A stretch of 64,000 nucleotides of DNA, from NCBI RefSeq assembly GCF_013836145.1, contig NZ_CP057483.1, forward strand, positions 2,480,001 through 2,544,000, written 5' to 3'. This document shows positions 35,562 to 44,833 of the stretch, piece by piece. The position numbers were made by a program, and so were the translations under genes. Source of the DNA: Citrobacter sp. RHB25-C09. Lineage in GTDB: Bacteria > Pseudomonadota > Gammaproteobacteria > Enterobacterales > Enterobacteriaceae. Position 1 is the stretch's first letter; each line of letters opens with the position of its first letter. A model generated the notes under the pieces. The model was not told the DNA's origin. It did not search any database and worked only from the letters and a program-made list of their open reading frames with translations.

Positions 35562-36572
35562 TTACGGCATCTCTGGAGGGGTAATACCAAAATGGTTCCA
35601 GGCACGTACCGTCGCCATTCTCCCGCGCGGCGTACGTTGTAAAAAACCTTGCTGGATGAGATACGGTTCCAGAACGTCCTCAATAGTTTCACGCTCTTCA
35701 CCAATGGCTGCTGCAAGGTTATCCAACCCAACCGGTCCGCCAAAGAATTTGTCGATGACAGCCAACAGCAGCTTGCGGTCCATATAGTCAAAGCCTTCGG
35801 CATCCACGTTAAGCATATCCAGCGCCTGCGAGGCAATGTCTGCCGAAATAGTACCGTCGTGCTTAACTTCCGCAAAATCCCGTACCCGCCGCAGCAGACG
35901 GTTCGCAATACGTGGCGTCCCTCGCGCACGACGCGCTACTTCCAGCGCGCCCTCTTCACTCATTTCCAGCCCCATAAATCGCGCGCTGCGACCAACGATA
36001 TACTGAAGATCGGGCACCTGATAGAACTCAAGGCGTTGCACAATACCGAAGCGGTCACGCAGCGGCGACGTTAACGAGCCTGCGCGAGTTGTGGCACCAA
36101 TCAGGGTAAACGGCGGGAGATCGATTTTAATAGAGCGCGCAGCAGGGCCATCGCCAATCATGATATCCAGTTGATAGTCTTCCATCGCTGGATACAAAAC
36201 CTCTTCCACCACCGGCGACAGGCGGTGAATCTCATCAATAAACAGTACGTCATGCGGTTCAAGGTTGGTCAACATTGCCGCAAGATCGCCCGCTTTTTCC
36301 AGCACGGGACCAGACGTTGTTCGCAGATTCACGCCCATCTCATTAGCCACGATATTGGCAAGCGTGGTTTTACCTAACCCCGGCGGTCCAAAAATCAGCA
36401 GGTGATCAAGCGCATCGCCACGCAGTTTTGCCGCCTGGATGAAGATCTCCATCTGCGAGCGAACCTGCGGCTGGCCAATATACTCTTCCAGCAATTTCGG
36501 GCGAATGGCGCGATCGGCAACCTCTTCCGCGATAGTGGCGCCTGCCGAAATCAGGCGATCTGCTTCTATCAT
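35562..36572 (-). CDS. ruvB: RuvB, Holliday junction branch-migration helicase
   Basis: 336-residue AAA+ motor that drives branch migration with RuvA. Walker A GPPGLGKT near residue 63, Walker B LFIDEIHRL near 112, sensor 1 GATTRAG near 155, and a C-terminal winged helix binding DNA. Same length as E. coli. It starts 8 bases after the ruvA stop; the pair is SOS controlled. Confidence 0.97.
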   Translation of the reverse strand: MIEADRLISAGATIAEEVADRAIRPKLLEEYIGQPQVRSQMEIFIQAAKLRGDALDHLLIFGPPGLGKTTLANIVANEMGVNLRTTSGPVLEKAGDLAAMLTNLEPHDVLFIDEIHRLSPVVEEVLYPAMEDYQLDIMIGDGPAARSIKIDLPPFTLIGATTRAGSLTSPLRDRFGIVQRLEFYQVPDLQYIVGRSARFMGLEMSEEGALEVARRARGTPRIANRLLRRVRDFAEVKHDGTISADIASQALDMLNVDAEGFDYMDRKLLLAVIDKFFGGPVGLDNLAAAIGEERETIEDVLEPYLIQQGFLQRTPRGRMATVRAWNHFGITPPEMP

Positions 36573-36580
36573 CCTTTACC

Positions 36581-37192
36581 TCACAACGCGGCGCGCAGAG
36601 CTTCGCGGATCAGTGTTTCACTGCTGGCATCCGGTTTGGCGATTTTACTCACCATCCGACTGGCTTCCTGTGGTTTATAGCCCAGCGCCACCAGCGCCGC
36701 AACCGCCTCCTGCTCGGCATCATCTGTTGCCGGGCTGGCTGGAGACGTCAGCACCAGATCGGCCGCAGGGGTAAACAGATCGCCATGCAATCCTTTGAAG
36801 CGGTCCTTCATTTCAACAATCAGACGTTCAGCGGTTTTTTTACCGATACCGGGTAGCTTCACTAACGCGGCTGGATCTTCACGCTCAACGGCGTTAACAA
36901 ACTGCTGTGCCGACATACCCGACAGGATTGCCAGCGCCAGCTTCGGCCCTACGCCATTGGTTTTAATGAGCTCTTTGAACAGGGTTCGTTCTTGCTTATT
37001 GTTAAACCCGTACAGCAGTTGCGCATCTTCACGCACCACGAAATGGGTAAAAACAATCGCCTCTTTTCCGGAATCCGGGAGCTCATAAAAACAGGTCATT
37101 GGCATATGCACTTCATAGCCGACACCCTCCACCTCAAGTAACACCAGCGGCGGTTGTTTTTCCAGAATGATGCCTCTGAGTCTGCCTATCAC
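36581..37192 (-). CDS. ruvA: RuvA, Holliday junction recognition protein
   Basis: 203-residue protein whose tetramer holds the four-way junction flat. OB fold, then helix-hairpin-helix motifs (GVGPKLALAIL and GIGKKTAERLI near residues 72 and 108), flexible linker and the C-terminal domain that contacts RuvB. GTG start at 37192 as in E. coli, preceded by AGGAG. The gap to ruvC is only 78 bases: the yebB gene found here in E. coli K-12 is absent. Confidence 0.96.
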   Translation of the reverse strand: MIGRLRGIILEKQPPLVLLEVEGVGYEVHMPMTCFYELPDSGKEAIVFTHFVVREDAQLLYGFNNKQERTLFKELIKTNGVGPKLALAILSGMSAQQFVNAVEREDPAALVKLPGIGKKTAERLIVEMKDRFKGLHGDLFTPAADLVLTSPASPATDDAEQEAVAALVALGYKPQEASRMVSKIAKPDASSETLIREALRAAL

Positions 37193-37235
37193 ATTACGCT
37201 CCTGCGTTGAGTCCGAAAGTTATGCTGTATCATAA

Positions 37236-37260
37236 AAAAAGGCTGGATAGATATCCAGCC
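37236..37260. promoter_or_regulatory. LexA operator of ruvAB, overlapping a terminator for ruvC
   Basis: CTGG-N8-CCAG at 37243–37258 is the same SOS box as in E. coli ruvA. Read leftward, the stem GGCTGGATA…TATCCAGCC (37241–37260) is followed by seven T, so the same bases form an intrinsic terminator at the end of the nudB-yebC-ruvC unit. Confidence 0.85.
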
Positions 37261-37270
37261 TCATTTGTCA

Positions 37271-37792
37271 TTATCGCAAGCGACCTCGCGCAAGATTGAG
37301 CCGCGTCTCGCTCATCTGCATCGCGTTCTGGCTGACATGGCAATGGGTAATCGCTATTGCCAGCGCATCTGCCGCGTCCGCCTGTGGGTTGGCCGGAAGC
37401 TTTAGCAGGGTTCGCACCATATGCTGTACCTGGCTTTTCTCCGCGCTGCCGATGCCCACGACCGTTTGCTTAACCTGGCGCGCCGCATACTCAAAGACGG
37501 GCAGTTCCTGGTTCACCGCCGCGACAATCGCGACACCGCGCGCTTGCCCCAGCTTGAGTGCGGAATCCGCGTTCTTCGCCATAAATACCTGCTCAATGGC
37601 GAAGTAGTCTGGCTGGAACTGGGTAATGATTTCCGTCACGCCGGCATAAATGAGCTTCAGACGCGACGGGAGATCGTCCACTTTGGTACGAATACAGCCG
37701 CTGCCAAGATAGCTCAGTTGCCGACCAACCTGACGAATCACACCATAACCGGTGACACGTGAGCCCGGATCAATACCGAGAATAATGGACAT
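37271..37792 (-). CDS. ruvC: RuvC, Holliday junction resolvase
   Basis: 173-residue endonuclease that nicks junctions symmetrically. Catalytic acids are in ILGIDPGSRVTG (Asp7), FAIEQVFMA (Glu66) and ADAADALAIAITH (Asp138, Asp141). A GTG at 37795 directly precedes the ATG at 37792; the ATG gives the E. coli length. Not itself SOS-induced in E. coli. Downstream of yebC by 34 bases. Confidence 0.96.
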   Translation of the reverse strand: MSIILGIDPGSRVTGYGVIRQVGRQLSYLGSGCIRTKVDDLPSRLKLIYAGVTEIITQFQPDYFAIEQVFMAKNADSALKLGQARGVAIVAAVNQELPVFEYAARQVKQTVVGIGSAEKSQVQHMVRTLLKLPANPQADAADALAIAITHCHVSQNAMQMSETRLNLARGRLR

Positions 37793-37826
37793 CACGCGCC
37801 TCCAGTGATGATGGGATTAAACCACC

Positions 37827-38570
37827 TCATTCTAAGGTAGCTGCAACCTCGTCAGAGATTTCGCCGTTATGGTAGACTTCCTGCACGTCGTCACAGTCTT
37901 CCAGCATGTCGATCAGACGGAGCAGCTTCGGTGCGGTTTCCGCATCCATGTCCGCTTTGGTAGACGGGATCATAGACACTTCTGAGCTGTCCGCTTTCAG
38001 TCCTGCGGCTTCGAGCGCATCGCGCACTTTACCCAGTTCTTCCCAGGCAGTGTAAACGTCGATCGCGCCATCGTCATAGGTTACAACGTCTTCCGCACCC
38101 GCTTCCAGCGCCGCTTCCATGATGGCGTCTTCGTCGCCCTTCTCGAAGGAAATCACGCCTTTTTTGCTGAACAGATAAGAAACGGAACCATCGGTACCCA
38201 GGTTGCCGCCTGTTTTGCTGAAGGCGTGACGCACTTCCGCCACGGTACGGTTACGGTTGTCAGACAGGCATTCAATCATTACCGCCGTACCGCCAGGACC
38301 GTAACCTTCATAGATGATGGTTTCCATGTTGGCATCATCATCACCGCCCACACCGCGTGCAATTGCACGGTTCAGGGTGTCACGGGTCATGTTGTTGGAG
38401 AGTGCTTTATCTACCGCCGCACGCAGGCGCGGGTTTGCATCCGGATCGCCACCGCCCAATTTCGCAGCCGTTACCAATTCACGAATGATTTTGGTGAAGA
38501 TTTTACCGCGTTTAGCATCCTGTGCCGCCTTACGGTGTCTGGTGTTGGCCCATTTACTATGACCTGCCAT
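37827..38570 (-). CDS. yebC: YebC, TACO1/YebC-family translation or regulatory factor
   Basis: 247 residues, one longer than E. coli (extra C-terminal Glu). Starts MAGHSKWANTRHRKAAQDAK, the family hallmark. Members have been described as transcription regulators and more recently as factors that help ribosomes through difficult sequences such as prolines. Three-domain cytoplasmic protein. It lies between nudB (27 bases upstream) and ruvC. Confidence 0.95.
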   Translation of the reverse strand: MAGHSKWANTRHRKAAQDAKRGKIFTKIIRELVTAAKLGGGDPDANPRLRAAVDKALSNNMTRDTLNRAIARGVGGDDDANMETIIYEGYGPGGTAVMIECLSDNRNRTVAEVRHAFSKTGGNLGTDGSVSYLFSKKGVISFEKGDEDAIMEAALEAGAEDVVTYDDGAIDVYTAWEELGKVRDALEAAGLKADSSEVSMIPSTKADMDAETAPKLLRLIDMLEDCDDVQEVYHNGEISDEVAATLE

Positions 38571-38597
38571 AAAAAGTCTCCAATAAATCGCCCCTTT

Positions 38598-39041
38598 TCA
38601 GGTAGCGTTAATTACAAATTCTTCAATCGCCTGCCGGTTACTCCATGACTTGGTCAGCGCCGCCGCAGCGGTTGCCTCAAGCCATTGGTAGGCCAGATGT
38701 TCAGTGAAAACGATCTGACGCTCATGCGGCAGCGCAAGACAGAACCAAAATTCTGTATTACGTACCACGCCTGGCGCATAGCGATGACGTAAATGCGAAA
38801 ATATCTCAAACTCCACCGTGCGTTGACAGTCGTTCAAGGTCAGAAGCTCTGCGGCAACATCAATGGCGACCTCTTCCTTTACTTCACGCACGGCGGCCTG
38901 CGACGCGCTCTCCCCCTCTTCCAGGCTGCCGGTAACCGACTGCCAGAAATCAGGATCGTCGCGCCGCTGCAACATCAGCACTTTCCCGGTGTCTTGTGCA
39001 TAGATTACGACCAGAACCGAGACAGGCTGTTTGTATGTCAT
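38598..39041 (-). CDS. nudB: NudB, dihydroneopterin triphosphate diphosphatase
   Basis: 147-residue Nudix hydrolase that removes pyrophosphate from dihydroneopterin triphosphate early in folate synthesis. Nudix box GSLEEGES…REVKEEV is visible near residues 38–60. Three residues shorter than E. coli at the C-terminus. Its ATG begins one base after the aspS stop codon, so translation is probably coupled. Confidence 0.94.
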   Translation of the reverse strand: MTYKQPVSVLVVIYAQDTGKVLMLQRRDDPDFWQSVTGSLEEGESASQAAVREVKEEVAIDVAAELLTLNDCQRTVEFEIFSHLRHRYAPGVVRNTEFWFCLALPHERQIVFTEHLAYQWLEATAAAALTKSWSNRQAIEEFVINAT

Positions 39042-39042
39042 A

Positions 39043-40815
39043 TCAGTTTTTCTCTTCCTTCTTCACCACTTCTATGCCCAACTCGGCCAGAGAAGCCGGG
39101 TTAGCAAAGCTCGGCGCTTCGGTCATCAGACACGCAGCGGCGGTGGTTTTCGGGAAGGCAATGACATCACGAATATTATCGGTGCCGGTCAGCAGCATGG
39201 TCAAACGGTCAAGACCAAATGCCAGGCCTGCATGCGGCGGCGTACCGTATTTCAGCGCGTCCAGCAGGAAGCCAAACTTCTCACGCTGTTCCTGTTCGTT
39301 AATGCCCAGAATGCCAAACACGGTTTGCTGCATGTCTCCGTTGTGAATACGCACGGAACCGCCGCCCACTTCATAGCCGTTGATGACCATATCGTAGGCA
39401 TTTGCCACCGCATCTTCCGGCGCGGCTTTCAGCTCAGCAGCGGTCATGTCTTTCGGTGAGGTGAACGGGTGGTGCATCGCGGTCAGGCCGCCTTCACCGT
39501 CGTCTTCAAACATCGGGAAGTCGATGACCCACAGCGGCGCCCATTTGGATTCGTCGGTCAGATTCAGGTCTTTACCGAGTTTCAGACGCAGCGCGCCCAT
39601 CGCATCAGCAACCACTTTTTTGTTGTCTGCGCCGAAGAAGACCATGTCGCCGTCCTGCGCGCCGGTGCGCACAAGAATCGCTTCCACGATGTCCGCGTTC
39701 AAGAATTTAGCGACCGGGCTGGTGATGCCTTCCAGGCCTTTAGCACGTTCGGTGACTTTGATATAAGCCAGACCTTTCGCGCCGTAGATTTTGATAAAGT
39801 TGCCATAGTCGTCTATCTGCTTACGGCTTAAGCTGGCACCGCCCGGTACGCGCAGTGCAGCAACGCGACTTTTCGGGTCGTTAGCCGGACCAGCAAAGAC
39901 AGCGAATTCTACATTCTTCAGCAGATCGGCGACGTCCACCAGCTCCATCGGGTTACGCAGGTCCGGTTTGTCGGAACCGTAACGACGCTCAGCTTCGGCA
40001 AAGGTCATGATCGGGAAATCGCCCAGCTCCACGCCCTTCACATCGTTCCACAGGCTACGCACCAGTGCTTCCATCACTTCACGTACCTGTTCGGCGGTCA
40101 TGAAGGACGTTTCCACATCAATCTGCGTAAATTCTGGCTGACGATCAGCGCGCAGGTCTTCGTCGCGGAAGCATTTTACGATTTGATAGTAGCGGTCAAA
40201 GCCGGACATCATCAGCAACTGTTTAAACAGCTGTGGAGACTGCGGCAGCGCGTAGAATTTACCTTTATGAACGCGAGAAGGCACCAGATAGTCACGCGCA
40301 CCTTCCGGCGTGGCTTTGGTCAGCATCGGGGTTTCGATATCAAGGAAACCGTGATCGTCCATAAAGCGGCGCACCAGGCTTGTGATTTTCGCGCGGGTTT
40401 TCAGGCGCTGTGCCATTTCCGGACGACGCAGGTCAAGATAGCGGTACTTCAGACGCGCTTCTTCGGTATTGACGTGGTTGGAGTCCAGCGGCAGCGCTTC
40501 TGCGCGGTTGATGATCACCAGGTCAGAGGCCAGCACTTCGATTTCACCGGTTGCCATCTCTGCATTAATGTTTTTCTCGTCACGCGCACGCACCGTGCCC
40601 GTCACCTGGATGCAGAACTCATTACGCAGTTCAGAGGCCAGCTTTAACGCGTCCGCACGATCCGGATCGAAAAACACCTGCACGATACCTTCGCGGTCGC
40701 GCATATCGATAAAAATCAGGCTACCAAGATCACGACGACGGTTGACCCAACCACACAGGGTGACCTGCTGTCCTACATGGGACTGACGCAGCTGCCCGCA
40801 ATATTCTGTACGCAT
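39043..40815 (-). CDS. aspS: AspS, aspartyl-tRNA synthetase
   Basis: 590-residue class II synthetase charging tRNA-Asp. N-terminal OB-fold anticodon domain (residues 1–105), class II motif 2 (FRDEDLRADRQPEFTQIDVE near 217), bacterial GAD insertion domain, and motif 3 (GLAFGLDRLTM near 530). Same length as E. coli. First gene of the aspS-nudB-yebC-ruvC run. Confidence 0.98.
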   Translation of the reverse strand: MRTEYCGQLRQSHVGQQVTLCGWVNRRRDLGSLIFIDMRDREGIVQVFFDPDRADALKLASELRNEFCIQVTGTVRARDEKNINAEMATGEIEVLASDLVIINRAEALPLDSNHVNTEEARLKYRYLDLRRPEMAQRLKTRAKITSLVRRFMDDHGFLDIETPMLTKATPEGARDYLVPSRVHKGKFYALPQSPQLFKQLLMMSGFDRYYQIVKCFRDEDLRADRQPEFTQIDVETSFMTAEQVREVMEALVRSLWNDVKGVELGDFPIMTFAEAERRYGSDKPDLRNPMELVDVADLLKNVEFAVFAGPANDPKSRVAALRVPGGASLSRKQIDDYGNFIKIYGAKGLAYIKVTERAKGLEGITSPVAKFLNADIVEAILVRTGAQDGDMVFFGADNKKVVADAMGALRLKLGKDLNLTDESKWAPLWVIDFPMFEDDGEGGLTAMHHPFTSPKDMTAAELKAAPEDAVANAYDMVINGYEVGGGSVRIHNGDMQQTVFGILGINEQEQREKFGFLLDALKYGTPPHAGLAFGLDRLTMLLTGTDNIRDVIAFPKTTAAACLMTEAPSFANPASLAELGIEVVKKEEKN

Positions 40816-41059
40816 GAGATATCCCTTAATTAGCCGCAGGCTGTTTTTGTCGCAGCTTTAACTGTATGTCACATCTGAATGAAAAAAGGCGGTTATTATA
40901 CTGGAAATTCTGCCGCACGATAAGTCCGCCACCGACTCTACGCGTGTTTCGTACGCAGGTATTGCTTATTCTCACAAAAAATAACAAAAATTGTCGCCCC
41001 TGACATACGGATTCGCAGTTAAGGTGTAACGGAATTTTGATTTTTAGACGGGAGTGAAC

Positions 41060-41626
41060 ATGTTGCAACTGAACGCTAAAACCACTGCTCTGGTGGTGAT
41101 CGATCTCCAGGAAGGCATTTTACCCTTTGCCGGAGGCCCCCATTCTGCAACTGATGTCGTGGCAGGCGCCGCACGGCTGGCAGAAAAATTCCGTGCCGAG
41201 AGCTCGCCCGTGGTGATGGTTCGCGTTGGCTGGTCTGCGGATTACGCTGAAGCGCTCAAACAACCCGTCGATGCACAGGCGCCCGCCAAAGCGCTCCCGG
41301 AAAACTGGTGGACGTATCCGCAGGCGCTGGGCAAAGCCGAGAGCGATCTGGAAGTGACAAAACGTCAGTGGGGCGCGTTTTACGGTACCGACCTTGAATT
41401 ACAACTCCGTCGTCGCGGTATCGACACCATTGTCCTGTGCGGTATTTCAACCAATATTGGCGTGGAATCCACAGCGCGCAACGCCTGGGAGTTAGGCTTT
41501 GCCTTGGTGATCGCAGAGGATGCCTGTAGCGCTGCCAGCGCCGAACAGCATCAGAGCAGTATGACGCACATCTTCCCCCGCATCGCCCGCGTGCGTAGCG
41601 TGGATGAGATAGTCAACGCTTTATGA
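41060..41626 (+). CDS. yecD: YecD, isochorismatase-family hydrolase
   Basis: 188 residues with the cysteine-hydrolase fold. Catalytic Asp in VVIDLQEG (residue about 17), Lys in KRQWGAF near 110, and Cys in IVLCGISTNIGVEST near 144; this triad fits isochorismatase/nicotinamidase relatives. Substrate is unknown. GGAG is 6 bases before the ATG at 41060; a GTG at 41054 is part of that site and less likely. Overlaps yecE by four bases. Confidence 0.92.
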   Translation: MLQLNAKTTALVVIDLQEGILPFAGGPHSATDVVAGAARLAEKFRAESSPVVMVRVGWSADYAEALKQPVDAQAPAKALPENWWTYPQALGKAESDLEVTKRQWGAFYGTDLELQLRRRGIDTIVLCGISTNIGVESTARNAWELGFALVIAEDACSAASAEQHQSSMTHIFPRIARVRSVDEIVNAL

Positions 41627-42441
41627 TTTACATTGGCCTTCCGCAATGGTCACATCCGAAATGGGTGCGCCTTGGCATTACCGGTCTTGAAGAGTACGCC
41701 CGCCACTTTAACTGTGTGGAGGGAAACACGACGCTTTACGCGCTGCCAAAAGCGGAGATCGTCGCGCGCTGGTATGCGCAAACGACGGATGATTTCCGCT
41801 TCTGCTTTAAATTTCCGGCGACCATCTCCCACCAGGCAGGACTCAAGCAGTGTGATGATTTAGTCGGGGAGTTCTTTTCGCGCATGGCGTTGCTGGAATC
41901 GCGCATCGGCCAGTACTGGCTACAACTCCCTGCTACCTTTGGCCCGCGCGATCTGCCTGCCTTATGGCACTTTCTTGATGCCCTGCCCAGAGCCTTTACC
42001 TATGGGGTCGAAGTTCGCCATCCTGATTTTTTTGCGAAAGGCGACGCCGAAAAGCAACTCAATAGCGGTCTGCATCAGCGTGGGGTGAATCGGGTGATTC
42101 TCGACAGTCGCCCAGTTCATGCCGCACGTGCGCACAACGAAGCCATTCGCGATGCCCAACGCAAGAAACCAAAGGTGCCGGTTCATGCGGTGATGACGGC
42201 CAATACCCCCATAGTGCGGTTCATCGGCAGCGATGATATGACACAAAACCTAGCATTTTTCGCCGCCTGGCTGCAAAAATTACCGCAGTGGGAGCAGACT
42301 TCCACGCCATACCTTTTTTTGCATACACCGGATATTGCGCAGGCGCCTGAACTGGTCGACACACTTTGGGAAAGCTTACGCGCCGTGCTGCCAGTGATCG
42401 GATCAGCACCATCCATTCCACAGCAATCTTCTCTTTTCTGA
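41623..42441 (+). CDS. yecE: YecE, DUF72 protein
   Basis: 272-residue TIM-barrel-like DUF72 protein, matching E. coli YecE. Family signature FRFCFKFPATISH near residue 60 and YGVEVRHPDFF near 127. Starts at the ATGA overlap with yecD, so they form an operon. No proven activity. Confidence 0.93.
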   Translation: MIYIGLPQWSHPKWVRLGITGLEEYARHFNCVEGNTTLYALPKAEIVARWYAQTTDDFRFCFKFPATISHQAGLKQCDDLVGEFFSRMALLESRIGQYWLQLPATFGPRDLPALWHFLDALPRAFTYGVEVRHPDFFAKGDAEKQLNSGLHQRGVNRVILDSRPVHAARAHNEAIRDAQRKKPKVPVHAVMTANTPIVRFIGSDDMTQNLAFFAAWLQKLPQWEQTSTPYLFLHTPDIAQAPELVDTLWESLRAVLPVIGSAPSIPQQSSLF

Positions 42442-42492
42442 ATTTGCCCCCTATCATAGTCAGAGCCATCTGCCATTTTAAAGGGAGTTTGT

Positions 42493-42888
42493 ATGGTCAG
42501 CGCGCTTTACGCCGTTCTGGGTGCGTTAATGTTACTCAAGTTTTCGTTTGACGTTTCCCGTCTGCGAATGCAGTACCGCGTAGCTTATGGTGATGGTGGC
42601 TTTAGCGAGCTCCAGAGCGCCATTCGCATTCACGGCAATGCGGTAGAATATATTCCCATTGCGCTCATCCTGATGCTGTTTATGGAAATGAACGGTGCCG
42701 AAACGTGGATGGTGCATATTTGCGGCATCATATTGCTTGCAGGGCGACTGATGCACTATTACGGCTTTCATCATCGGCTGTTTCGCTGGCGTCGTTCTGG
42801 CATGAGCGCCACCTGGTGTGCAATGGTGCTCATGGTGCTGGCAAATCTCTGGTACATGCCGTGGGAGTTGGTTTTCTCCCTGCATTAG
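42493..42888 (+). CDS. yecN: YecN, MAPEG-family membrane protein
   Basis: 131 residues, four hydrophobic helices, MAPEG family (membrane-associated eicosanoid and glutathione proteins) with the IRIHGNAVEYIPIALILM segment near 45–62. Same length as E. coli. AAGGGAG precedes the ATG. Substrate unknown. Confidence 0.92.
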   Translation: MVSALYAVLGALMLLKFSFDVSRLRMQYRVAYGDGGFSELQSAIRIHGNAVEYIPIALILMLFMEMNGAETWMVHICGIILLAGRLMHYYGFHHRLFRWRRSGMSATWCAMVLMVLANLWYMPWELVFSLH

Positions 42889-42928
42889 CGCACAATACGC
42901 CACTTTATTTTTCCCGGATGTTAACGTT

Positions 42929-43672
42929 ATGTCTCATCGCGACACGCTTTTTTCCGCGCCTATCGCCAGTCTGGGCGACTGGACCTTCGATGAACGGGTA
43001 GCTGAAGTCTTCCCGGATATGATCCAGCGTTCTGTTCCCGGCTACTCCAATATTATTTCAATGATTGGCATGCTTGCTGGCCGCTTCGTGCAGGCTAATA
43101 CGCAAGTTTATGACCTGGGGTGTTCTCTGGGCGCCGCGACGCTTTCCGTGCGTCGTAATATTCAACATGAAAACTGCAAAATTATCGCCGTGGATAACTC
43201 CCCTGCGATGATCGAACGCTGTCGTCGTCATATTGACGCCTGGAAAGCACCAACGCCCGTAGAGGTCATTGAGGGTGACATCCGTCATATTGATATTGAA
43301 AACGCGTCGATGGTGATACTGAATTTTACCCTGCAATTCCTTGAGCCACCTGAGCGCCAGGCATTGTTGGATAAGATTTATCAGGGGCTGAATCCGGGGG
43401 GCGCGCTGGTGCTGTCGGAAAAATTCAGTTTTGAAGACGCGAAAGTCGGCGAACTGCTGTTCAACATGCACCACGACTTTAAACGTGCGAACGGTTATAG
43501 CGAACTGGAGATCAGCCAGAAACGTAGCATGCTGGAAAATGTGATGCTGACTGATTCCGTCGAAACCCATAAAGCACGACTGCATCAGGCTGGCTTTGAG
43601 CACAGCGAACTGTGGTTCCAGTGCTTTAACTTCGGTTCATTAGTGGCGCTGAAAGCCGAGGTTCCGGCATGA
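42929..43672 (+). CDS. cmoA: CmoA, carboxy-SAM synthase
   Basis: 247-residue enzyme that makes carboxy-S-adenosylmethionine from SAM and prephenate for wobble uridine modification (cmo5U34). SAM-binding motif VYDLGCSLGAATLS near residue 58. The ATG at 42929 gives the E. coli length; upstream frame overlaps yecN. Overlaps cmoB by four bases. Confidence 0.95.
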   Translation: MSHRDTLFSAPIASLGDWTFDERVAEVFPDMIQRSVPGYSNIISMIGMLAGRFVQANTQVYDLGCSLGAATLSVRRNIQHENCKIIAVDNSPAMIERCRRHIDAWKAPTPVEVIEGDIRHIDIENASMVILNFTLQFLEPPERQALLDKIYQGLNPGGALVLSEKFSFEDAKVGELLFNMHHDFKRANGYSELEISQKRSMLENVMLTDSVETHKARLHQAGFEHSELWFQCFNFGSLVALKAEVPA

Positions 43673-44637
43673 TCGATTTTGGTAACTTCTATCAACTGAT
43701 TGCCAAAAACCACCTTTCCCACTGGCTCGAAACGCTGCCTGCGCAAATTGCTGCGTGGCAGCGCGATCAGCATGGCCTGTTCAAGCAATGGTCAAACGCC
43801 GTGGAGTTTCTGCCGGAACTGACGCCGTACCGTCTGGATCTGTTACACAGCGTCACCGCGGAAAGCGAAGAACCGCTCAGCCCAGGGCAGATCAAGCGTA
43901 TTGACACGCTGATGCGTAACTTGATGCCGTGGCGTAAAGGGCCGTATTCGCTGTATGGTGTCAATATTGATACCGAATGGCGTTCGGACTGGAAATGGGA
44001 TCGCGTTCTACCGCATCTGTCCGACCTTACTGGCCGCACGATCCTCGATGTCGGTTGCGGTAGCGGCTATCACATGTGGCGCATGATTGGTGCGGGTGCG
44101 CATCTGGCGGTAGGTATTGACCCAACGCAGTTATTCCTTTGCCAGTTTGAGGCCGTGCGCAAACTGTTGGGTAACGATCAGCGCGCCCATCTCCTACCGT
44201 TAGGTATTGAGCAACTCCCTGCGCTGAATGCGTTTGATACTGTCTTTTCGATGGGCGTACTGTACCACCGCCGCTCCCCGCTCGAGCATCTTTGGCAGTT
44301 AAAAGAACAACTGGTAAAAGACGGTGAACTGGTGCTTGAAACGCTGGTAGTCGAAGGCGACGAGAATACCGTGCTGGTGCCCGGCGATCGCTACGCGCAG
44401 ATGCGCAACGTCTATTTTATCCCTTCGGCGCTGGCGCTGAAAAACTGGCTGGAAAAATGTGGCTTTGTTGATGTGCGCATCGCCGATGTCTGCGTGACCA
44501 CGACCGAAGAACAGCGCCGCACAGAATGGATGGTGACCGAGTCGCTGGCCGATTTTCTGGATCCAAATGACAGCAGCAAGACCGTTGAAGGTTATCCCGC
44601 CCCGTTACGCGCGGTATTGATTGCCCGTAAGCCGTGA
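43669..44637 (+). CDS. cmoB: CmoB, tRNA U34 carboxymethyltransferase
   Basis: 322 residues. Transfers the carboxymethyl group from carboxy-SAM to 5-hydroxyuridine at tRNA position 34. SAM-fold motif ILDVGCGSGYHMWR near residue 125. ATGA overlap with cmoA. The torYZ genes that follow in E. coli K-12 are absent; a REP and cutC come next. Confidence 0.95.
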   Translation: MIDFGNFYQLIAKNHLSHWLETLPAQIAAWQRDQHGLFKQWSNAVEFLPELTPYRLDLLHSVTAESEEPLSPGQIKRIDTLMRNLMPWRKGPYSLYGVNIDTEWRSDWKWDRVLPHLSDLTGRTILDVGCGSGYHMWRMIGAGAHLAVGIDPTQLFLCQFEAVRKLLGNDQRAHLLPLGIEQLPALNAFDTVFSMGVLYHRRSPLEHLWQLKEQLVKDGELVLETLVVEGDENTVLVPGDRYAQMRNVYFIPSALALKNWLEKCGFVDVRIADVCVTTTEEQRRTEWMVTESLADFLDPNDSSKTVEGYPAPLRAVLIARKP

Positions 44638-44640
44638 TTG

Positions 44641-44702
44641 CTTGCCGGGGGCGCTTCGCTTGCCCGGCCTACGTTTGTGCAACATTGTAGGCCGGATAGT
44701 GA
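44641..44702. repeat. REP-like element between cmoB and cutC
   Basis: GCCGGGGGCGCTTCGC … GCCCGGCCTACG and GTAGGCCGGATAG units. Confidence 0.75.
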
Positions 44703-44750
44703 CAGGGGTGAGTGAAGAAAGCCAACGCTGCTGCAGGCCGTAATATGAAG

Positions 44751-44790
44751 GAGAAAAAAAAGGCCCCTGTTGAAGTGGCAGGGGCCTGGT
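44751..44790. terminator. Candidate bidirectional terminator between cmoB and cutC
   Basis: AGGCCCCTG (44761–44769) pairs with CAGGGGCCT (44780–44788), and AAAAAAAA lies on the left side, giving a T run on the - strand. It would end cutC-yecM transcription. Confidence 0.75.
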
Positions 44791-44833
44791 ACGAGCAAGC
44801 ATCATATTGGGCGACATGATGCAACGGTAAAAA

